A DNA stretch of 62,976 nt, taken from NCBI GenBank assembly GCA_001464865.1, contig LNEG01000097.1, positions 1 through 62,976 of the forward strand, in the 5' to 3' direction. Positions within the stretch are counted from its first letter, which is position 1, and each line of letters starts with the position of its first letter. A model generated the notes under the pieces. It did no database searches and was not told the DNA's origin. It saw only the letters and a list, made by a program, of their open reading frames with translations. Made by a program: the position numbers and the translations under genes. Below, one piece after another: positions 58,526 through 62,976 of the stretch. This DNA is from Burkholderiales bacterium Ga0074133 (GTDB lineage: Bacteria > Pseudomonadota > Gammaproteobacteria > Burkholderiales > Burkholderiaceae_C).

Positions 58526-60075
58526 GCCAGCATCCCAAATCCGAGCAAGCTGACATTGCGCTGTTACTGGAGGGCACTTTTCCGTATGTCAGCGGCGGTG
58601 TCTCCAGCTGGATCAACCAGATCATCCGGGCGTTTCCCGAATACAAGTACGCCATCATCTTCCTCGGCAGCCAGAGCCGCGACTACCCCAAGTTCAAGTA
58701 CGAGCTGCCTGCCAACGTCGTCCATTTCGAGCAGCACTTTCTGTACGACCACCTGTCGGCCACCGACCTGCCGCGCGCGCGCGAGGGCGACCCGGCCACG
58801 TTCGGCATCCTGCGCGACATCATCGACACGATGCGCCAGGGCAGTACAGATACGGCTGCAGCATTGCAGATGCTGCGCGCAGTGACCCACGAAATGCGGC
58901 CGGGCGGCAAGTTCCCGCTCGATGATTTCCTCTACAGCGAGCAGTCGTGGGAACTCATCTGCGACACCTATCGCAGCTACTGCACCGACCCCTCCTTCGT
59001 GGACTATTTCTGGACGGTGCGCATCATGTTCCAGCCCCTGTGGACGCTGGCCCGGGTGGCGCACAACATGCCGGCCGTTCGCGTGCTGCACAGCGCCTCC
59101 ACTGGCTACGCAGGCTATCTGGGGGCGCTGCTGCATGACGCACGCGGTGTGCCGCTGGTGCTGTCGGAGCACGGCATCTACACCAAGGAACGGCAGATCG
59201 ACCTGCTCAAGAGTGAATGGATACGCGACAACCGCAACATCTTCCAGCGGGACCCCACCGAGCTGTCGTACTTCCGCCAGATGTGGATACGTCTCTTTGA
59301 GTGGCTGGGCCGATATTGCTACGCCGCGGCCGATCCCATCATTGCCCTGTACGAAACCAACCGCCTGCGCCAGGTGCACGATGGTGCCGACCCGGCGCGC
59401 ACATTCAACATTCCCAACGGCATCCAGCTTTCGCGCTTTTCGCCCATGCGTGCCAAGCGGCCCGCGCAGGTGCCGCCGGTGCTTTGCCTGATCGGCCGCG
59501 TGGTGCCCATCAAGGACGTCAAGACCTTTATCCGGGCGATGCGGCGCGTGGTCAACCAGGTGCCTGATGCGGAAGGCTGGATTGCCGGCCCCACCGATGA
59601 AGACGCTGCCTATGCCCAGGAATGCCAGAACCTGGTGCGCAGCCTGGGCCTGGAAGACCACGTGAAATTCCTGGGATTCCAGAAGGTGGAAGACCTGATG
59701 CCACGCATCGGCCTGGTGGTGCTCTCCTCCATCAGCGAGGCGTTGCCTCTGGTGATCCTGGAGGGCTATGCGGCCGGTGTGCCCACCATTTCAACGGATG
59801 TGGGCTCATGCCGGCAGCTCATCGAGGGGCTCAGCGAAGAAGACCGAGCCCTCGGGCCCAGCGGCAGCGTGGTCGGCATTGCCGACCCTCAGGCCCTCGC
59901 GGACGCCGCCATTGCGCTGCTGGCTGATCCCGAGGCATGGCAGCGCGCCAGCACCGCCGCCATCGCACGGGTCGAGCGCTACTACACCGACGCCATGATG
60001 TTTGACAGCTACCGACAGGTGTATCGCAAGGCCATGCAGGGCAGCGCGAGCACGACGGACACGGAGACCCTCTGA
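58522..60075 (+). CDS. pelF: Pel glycosyltransferase PelF (GT4)
   Basis: 517-residue cytoplasmic glycosyltransferase polymerising Pel from UDP-GalNAc/GlcNAc. N-terminal acceptor domain with LLLEGTFPYVSGGVSSWINQ and VLHSASTGYAGYLGALL; the donor domain has PPVLCLIGRVVPIKDVKTFI and the EX7E motif in SEALPLVILEGYAAGVPTIS. GT-B fold, GT4 family. Start at MSQHPKSEQ by the ATGA overlap with pelE. The precursor fits the neighbouring epimerase. Confidence 0.96.
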   Translation: MSQHPKSEQADIALLLEGTFPYVSGGVSSWINQIIRAFPEYKYAIIFLGSQSRDYPKFKYELPANVVHFEQHFLYDHLSATDLPRAREGDPATFGILRDIIDTMRQGSTDTAAALQMLRAVTHEMRPGGKFPLDDFLYSEQSWELICDTYRSYCTDPSFVDYFWTVRIMFQPLWTLARVAHNMPAVRVLHSASTGYAGYLGALLHDARGVPLVLSEHGIYTKERQIDLLKSEWIRDNRNIFQRDPTELSYFRQMWIRLFEWLGRYCYAAADPIIALYETNRLRQVHDGADPARTFNIPNGIQLSRFSPMRAKRPAQVPPVLCLIGRVVPIKDVKTFIRAMRRVVNQVPDAEGWIAGPTDEDAAYAQECQNLVRSLGLEDHVKFLGFQKVEDLMPRIGLVVLSSISEALPLVILEGYAAGVPTISTDVGSCRQLIEGLSEEDRALGPSGSVVGIADPQALADAAIALLADPEAWQRASTAAIARVERYYTDAMMFDSYRQVYRKAMQGSASTTDTETL

Positions 60076-60076
60076 C

Positions 60077-61450
60077 ATGGCAGGCATCGGCTTCGAGTTG
60101 CGGCGCATGTTGCGCAAAAACACGCTGTCAGGCTTGCTGCAAGCCTATGCGTACGCGGGCGTGATTGGCTCCGGCCCATGGGTGTTCTCCATCATCGGCA
60201 TTCTGCTGGTCGGTATCTTCAGCGCCAGCGTGGTGGTGCCCAACTTCCTGGTCACGCAGTTCCAGACCTCGGTCACCTACCTGGTCGCCAGCAGCCTGAT
60301 ACTGACCGGGCTGGTGCAACTGGCCTTCACGCGGTTCGTGTCCGATCGCCTGTTTGAAAAGCAGCGGCAGCTGATCCTGCCCAACCTGCACGGGCTGTTG
60401 CTGATCGTGATGCTGTGCTCTGCGGTGCTGGGGACCGTGGCGCTTTTCGTGGTGTTTCCGGGCGAGCGGCTGCTGTACCGGATGCTCATGCTGGCCGGGT
60501 TCGGCATCATGTGCGCGGTGTGGATCCTGGCGATATTGCTGTCAGGCATGAAGCGCTACCGCGCCATCACCATCCTGTTTGGTGGCGCCTATGCGCTGAT
60601 CGTTGTGGCGGCACTGCTGATGCGACCGTGGGGGCTGGAGGGTCTGCTGGGCGGCTTCGTGCTGGGCAACTTCGTGCTGATGACCGGCATGTGGGTCCTG
60701 GTGGTGCGGGAGTTCAGCCCGCAGGGACCACTCATCGCTTTCGACTTTGCGCGCCATGACTGGCTGTACCCGTCGCTGATGCTCATCGGCTTTTTGTACA
60801 ACCTGGGCATCTGGGCCGACAAGTTCATGTTCTGGTACTTCCCGCCCACGTCCGACGCCATCATCGGCGGGCTGCGCGCGTCGCTGATCTATGACCTGCC
60901 GGTGTTCCTTTCGTACCTGTCCATCATTCCGGGGATGGCGGTCTTCCTGGTCCGCATCGAAACCGACTTCGTCGAGTATTACGACAAGTTCTATGACGCT
61001 GTACGCAGTGGAGGGTCACTCGAGTACATCGAGGCGATGCGCGATGAAATGGTCTATTCGATACAGCAGGGCCTGGGCGAGATCGCGAAGATACAGACAC
61101 TGGCAGTGCTCGTGACGTTCGTGGCTGGGCCCACCATTCTCGATGCGCTCGGGATCTCCCATCTGTACCTGCCGCTGCTGCATGTCCAGGTGATCGGGGC
61201 AGGCCTTCAGGTGGGATTGATGGCGATCCTGAACGTGTTCTTCTACCTCGACCACCGGCGCATCGTGCTGATGCTGTGCGCAGAGATGGTTTTGCTCAAC
61301 ATCGCGCTGACGGCACTCACCCAGTACCTTGGTGCTGCGTTCTATGGCTACGGCTTCGCTGTGTCGATGCTCATCACACTGGCTACCGGCCTGGTGCTGC
61401 TCACCCGCCAGCTCAACCGGCTGGAGTACGAGACCTTCATGCTGCAGTGA
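60077..61450 (+). CDS. pelG: Pel inner-membrane transporter PelG
   Basis: 457 residues with about twelve transmembrane segments, beginning MAGIGFELRRMLRKNTLSGL and including GPWVFSIIGILLVGIF, VTYLVASSLILTGLVQLAF and IALTALTQYLGAAFYGYGFA. Member of the PST/MATE-like flippase superfamily specific to Pel; moves the growing chain across the inner membrane with PelD, PelE and PelF. Start at 60077, two bases after the pelF stop; the GAGACC upstream is a weak ribosome site. Confidence 0.95.
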   Translation: MAGIGFELRRMLRKNTLSGLLQAYAYAGVIGSGPWVFSIIGILLVGIFSASVVVPNFLVTQFQTSVTYLVASSLILTGLVQLAFTRFVSDRLFEKQRQLILPNLHGLLLIVMLCSAVLGTVALFVVFPGERLLYRMLMLAGFGIMCAVWILAILLSGMKRYRAITILFGGAYALIVVAALLMRPWGLEGLLGGFVLGNFVLMTGMWVLVVREFSPQGPLIAFDFARHDWLYPSLMLIGFLYNLGIWADKFMFWYFPPTSDAIIGGLRASLIYDLPVFLSYLSIIPGMAVFLVRIETDFVEYYDKFYDAVRSGGSLEYIEAMRDEMVYSIQQGLGEIAKIQTLAVLVTFVAGPTILDALGISHLYLPLLHVQVIGAGLQVGLMAILNVFFYLDHRRIVLMLCAEMVLLNIALTALTQYLGAAFYGYGFAVSMLITLATGLVLLTRQLNRLEYETFMLQ

Positions 61451-61590
61451 GTCGACGAGGCGCGCACCCTGTGGGCCATGGGCTGCGGCTGCGCACAAGC
61501 CGCTTTGAGCTGGCCTCGCTGCCTGTAACAGGCGGTGTATTCTGGCAAACTCGCCAAGCCATTCCCATCCGCCGCCCCGGCCCAAAGACC

Positions 61591-62763
61591 ATGCATAGAC
61601 TTCACCCGAACCCCCTGCGCCTTCTGGCCACCCTGAGCGCAGCCGCTGCGCTGGCAGCCTGCGGAGGCGGCGGCGGTGCGGATGCCCCGGCAGCGTCGGT
61701 TCAGCTCGCAGTGAGCGCACTGCCCAGCAGCAGCGGCGTGTATGACACGCGTTCACCCATTTCCGTGCAGGCCCAGGTCCAGGTCAACGGCAGCGCAGCG
61801 CCTGACGGGACCGTGGTCAGCTTCGCCATGCAGGGCGGCAGTTTCACACCCGCGGCGCCTGCCACGCGCACGGGTGCCGCCACCAGCACGCTGACAGGAA
61901 CCAGTCCTGGCGTGCAGACGCTACAGGCCAGCGCAACCGTCAATGGCGTCACGGCCAGCAGCAGCCAGACGCTGATACTGCGGCCTGCGCCCGCGGCCCT
62001 GGAGATTCTGGTCCCCGCGTATTTCCTTCCGGTCACCAACGACGGTTGGAGCCAGATGGCTGCAGCGGCTGCCAGCACGCCCGCGGTCCGCATCACCGCC
62101 ATCCTGAACCCTTCCAATGGCGTTTTCACCACAGCCAATGCCTCGCTGGTACAGGCCACCCGCGAACTGGTCAATGCCGGCGGGTCGGTGGTGGGATACG
62201 TCTACACACGCTACGGCACCGGCGCGCGGCCAATGAGCGAGATCAAGACCAACATTGACCGCTACCTCGACCTGTACGGGCGCGGTGTGATCAGTGGCAT
62301 CTTCCTGGACGAGATGGCCTCGGATACGCGCCAGCTCGAGTTCTACCGGGAGATCTACAACTACATCAAGGGCAAGGATGCATCGCTGCGAGTGCTGGGC
62401 AATCCGGGCATGATCCCGGCAGAAGCTTTCAGTAGCGTGGCCGATCAGCTGGTGACCTTTGAAGGTACCGCCGCCCAGTATCAGAACTACGATCCACGCA
62501 CCAATGCCACGTGGCTCTACAGCCTTGCCAATACCCGCCAGGCTTCGCTCGTGCACAACGCGGACACCTGCACGGCAATGCAGGCGATGGTACGGGCTGC
62601 GGCATCGGGCCGGTACAACGCCGGTTCCGTCTACAGCACCCAGCTGCCCTTCAATGCGGTGACCGGCGTCGGCAACCCCTGGGCCAGCCTGCCCACCTAC
62701 TGGACATCGCTGGTGAGCACGGTGCGTGCCGTCAATGCAGGAACGGCCTTGCCTGCCTGCTAG
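61591..62763 (+). CDS. Spherulin-4/GH135-like lipoprotein at the end of the pel operon
   Basis: 390 residues. Lipoprotein signal with lipobox LAAC, lipidated Cys24, then a glycine spacer. Residues ~35-130 form an Ig-like (Big_1-type) beta domain (PDGTVVSFAMQGGSF). Residues ~138-385 match the spherulin-4 / GH135 barrel: ILVPAYFLP, ILNPSNGVF, VVGYVYTRYGTGA, GIFLDEM with D240-E241, VLGNPGM and VTFEG with E291. These align with the catalytic acids of Aspergillus Sph3, a galactosaminogalactan hydrolase. It lies 140 bp after pelG on the same strand. Inference: an outer-membrane enzyme that trims or releases Pel. Not one of the canonical pelA-G genes. Confidence 0.85.
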   Translation: MHRLHPNPLRLLATLSAAAALAACGGGGGADAPAASVQLAVSALPSSSGVYDTRSPISVQAQVQVNGSAAPDGTVVSFAMQGGSFTPAAPATRTGAATSTLTGTSPGVQTLQASATVNGVTASSSQTLILRPAPAALEILVPAYFLPVTNDGWSQMAAAAASTPAVRITAILNPSNGVFTTANASLVQATRELVNAGGSVVGYVYTRYGTGARPMSEIKTNIDRYLDLYGRGVISGIFLDEMASDTRQLEFYREIYNYIKGKDASLRVLGNPGMIPAEAFSSVADQLVTFEGTAAQYQNYDPRTNATWLYSLANTRQASLVHNADTCTAMQAMVRAAASGRYNAGSVYSTQLPFNAVTGVGNPWASLPTYWTSLVSTVRAVNAGTALPAC

Positions 62764-62793
62764 GGCCTGTTCACACTATTTTTGCCAGATGCG

Positions 62794-62891
62794 TTGCAAT
62801 CCAAAAGAGCCAGGCGCTAGGCGCCAAACGAAGCTGGGGTCCGGCCCCAGCGAGGCTTGGCAACGACGCGGATGGCTCTTTTGGGTTGCAA
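62794..62891. repeat. 19-bp inverted repeat enclosing nested palindromes
   Basis: Arms TTGCAATCCAAAAGAGCCA (62794-62812) and TGGCTCTTTTGGGTTGCAA (62873-62891) pair with one mismatch. Between them are GGCGCTAGGCGCC (62813-62825) and the palindrome CTGGGGTCCGGCCCCAG (62834-62850). Further right, GCCAAGGCC / GGCCTTGGC forms another hairpin. Upstream, 62764-62793 starts GGGCCTGTTCACAC, possibly a mobile-element end. No transposase frame is visible before the window ends. Confidence 0.65.
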
Positions 62892-62976
62892 CCCGAAGGG
62901 AAGGCCATGCAAACGGCGCCACTCGTTGTTGCGTTCCTAGCCAAGGCCCCGGCCTTGGCGTCGTCACGCGCCTAGA

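Noticed and set aside
62511..62975. Frame running from inside the GH135-like gene to the end of the window
   Set aside because: It is in another frame of a clear gene and then passes through an inverted-repeat region; no recognisable domain.

Overview
The window looks like chromosomal DNA of a high-GC betaproteobacterium of the Comamonadaceae, most likely Acidovorax or a close relative. This rests on a Bug/TctC-type receptor, the gene orders hemA-prfA-prmC-grxD, rplU-rpmA-obgE-proB, pilBCD-coaE-zapD-yacG and petABC-sspAB, and a his-hinT-tatABC run. No database search was possible, so the genus is inference.

Layout. 1-1330: 3' part of a Bug receptor and a small membrane protein. 1385-8054 (+): hemA, prfA, prmC, grxD, a Lon-like AAA ATPase and a CBS-domain membrane protein. 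8107-10547 (-): proS with a coupled lytic transglycosylase. 10640-11308 (+): rppH. 11489-14594 (-): proB, obgE, rpmA, rplU. 14767-21622 (+): ispB, tRNA-Pro, pilB-pilC-pilD, coaE, zapD, yacG. 21907-28546 (-): mutT-like Nudix gene, DUF815 ATPase, argJ, a broken secA and an M23 peptidase. 28579-33181: dciA-like gene (+), tRNA-Thr, sspB, sspA and the cytochrome bc1 genes petC-petB-petA (all -). 33328-39726: mscL (+), pdxA, a Nif3 protein and a TRAP transporter (all -). 39998-41143 (+): a DegS/DegP-type protease. 41566-46990 (-): tatC, tatB, tatA, hinT, a patatin, a DUF4870 protein, hisE, hisI, hisF. 47123-48142 (-): galE. 48812-62763 (+): a complete pelABCDEFG exopolysaccharide operon followed by a spherulin-4-like lipoprotein gene. 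An inverted repeat closes the window.

The most interesting part is 47-63 kb. All seven canonical Pel genes are present and nearly all overlap. They are flanked by a divergent GalE-type epimerase with cysteine at the substrate gatekeeper position (predicted UDP-GlcNAc/UDP-GalNAc use, the Pel precursor) and by a downstream lipoprotein with a GH135-like catalytic domain, the family that includes fungal galactosaminogalactan hydrolases. The block lies where hisA/hisH would be expected upstream of hisF, so it looks like an insertion into a his operon. PelD keeps an RxxD c-di-GMP site in a degenerate GGDEF domain, so output is probably set by c-di-GMP.

Two other observations stand out. First, secA, normally essential, lacks 22 bp exactly over the conserved NMAGRGT motif, which splits it into two frames; a sequencing or assembly error is as likely as a real lesion. 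Second, at least seven intergenic copies of a short bipartite-hairpin repeat (variable stem followed by GCTAT-N5/7-ATAGC) occur between 2.7 and 46.2 kb, all in the same orientation whatever the strand of the neighbouring genes.
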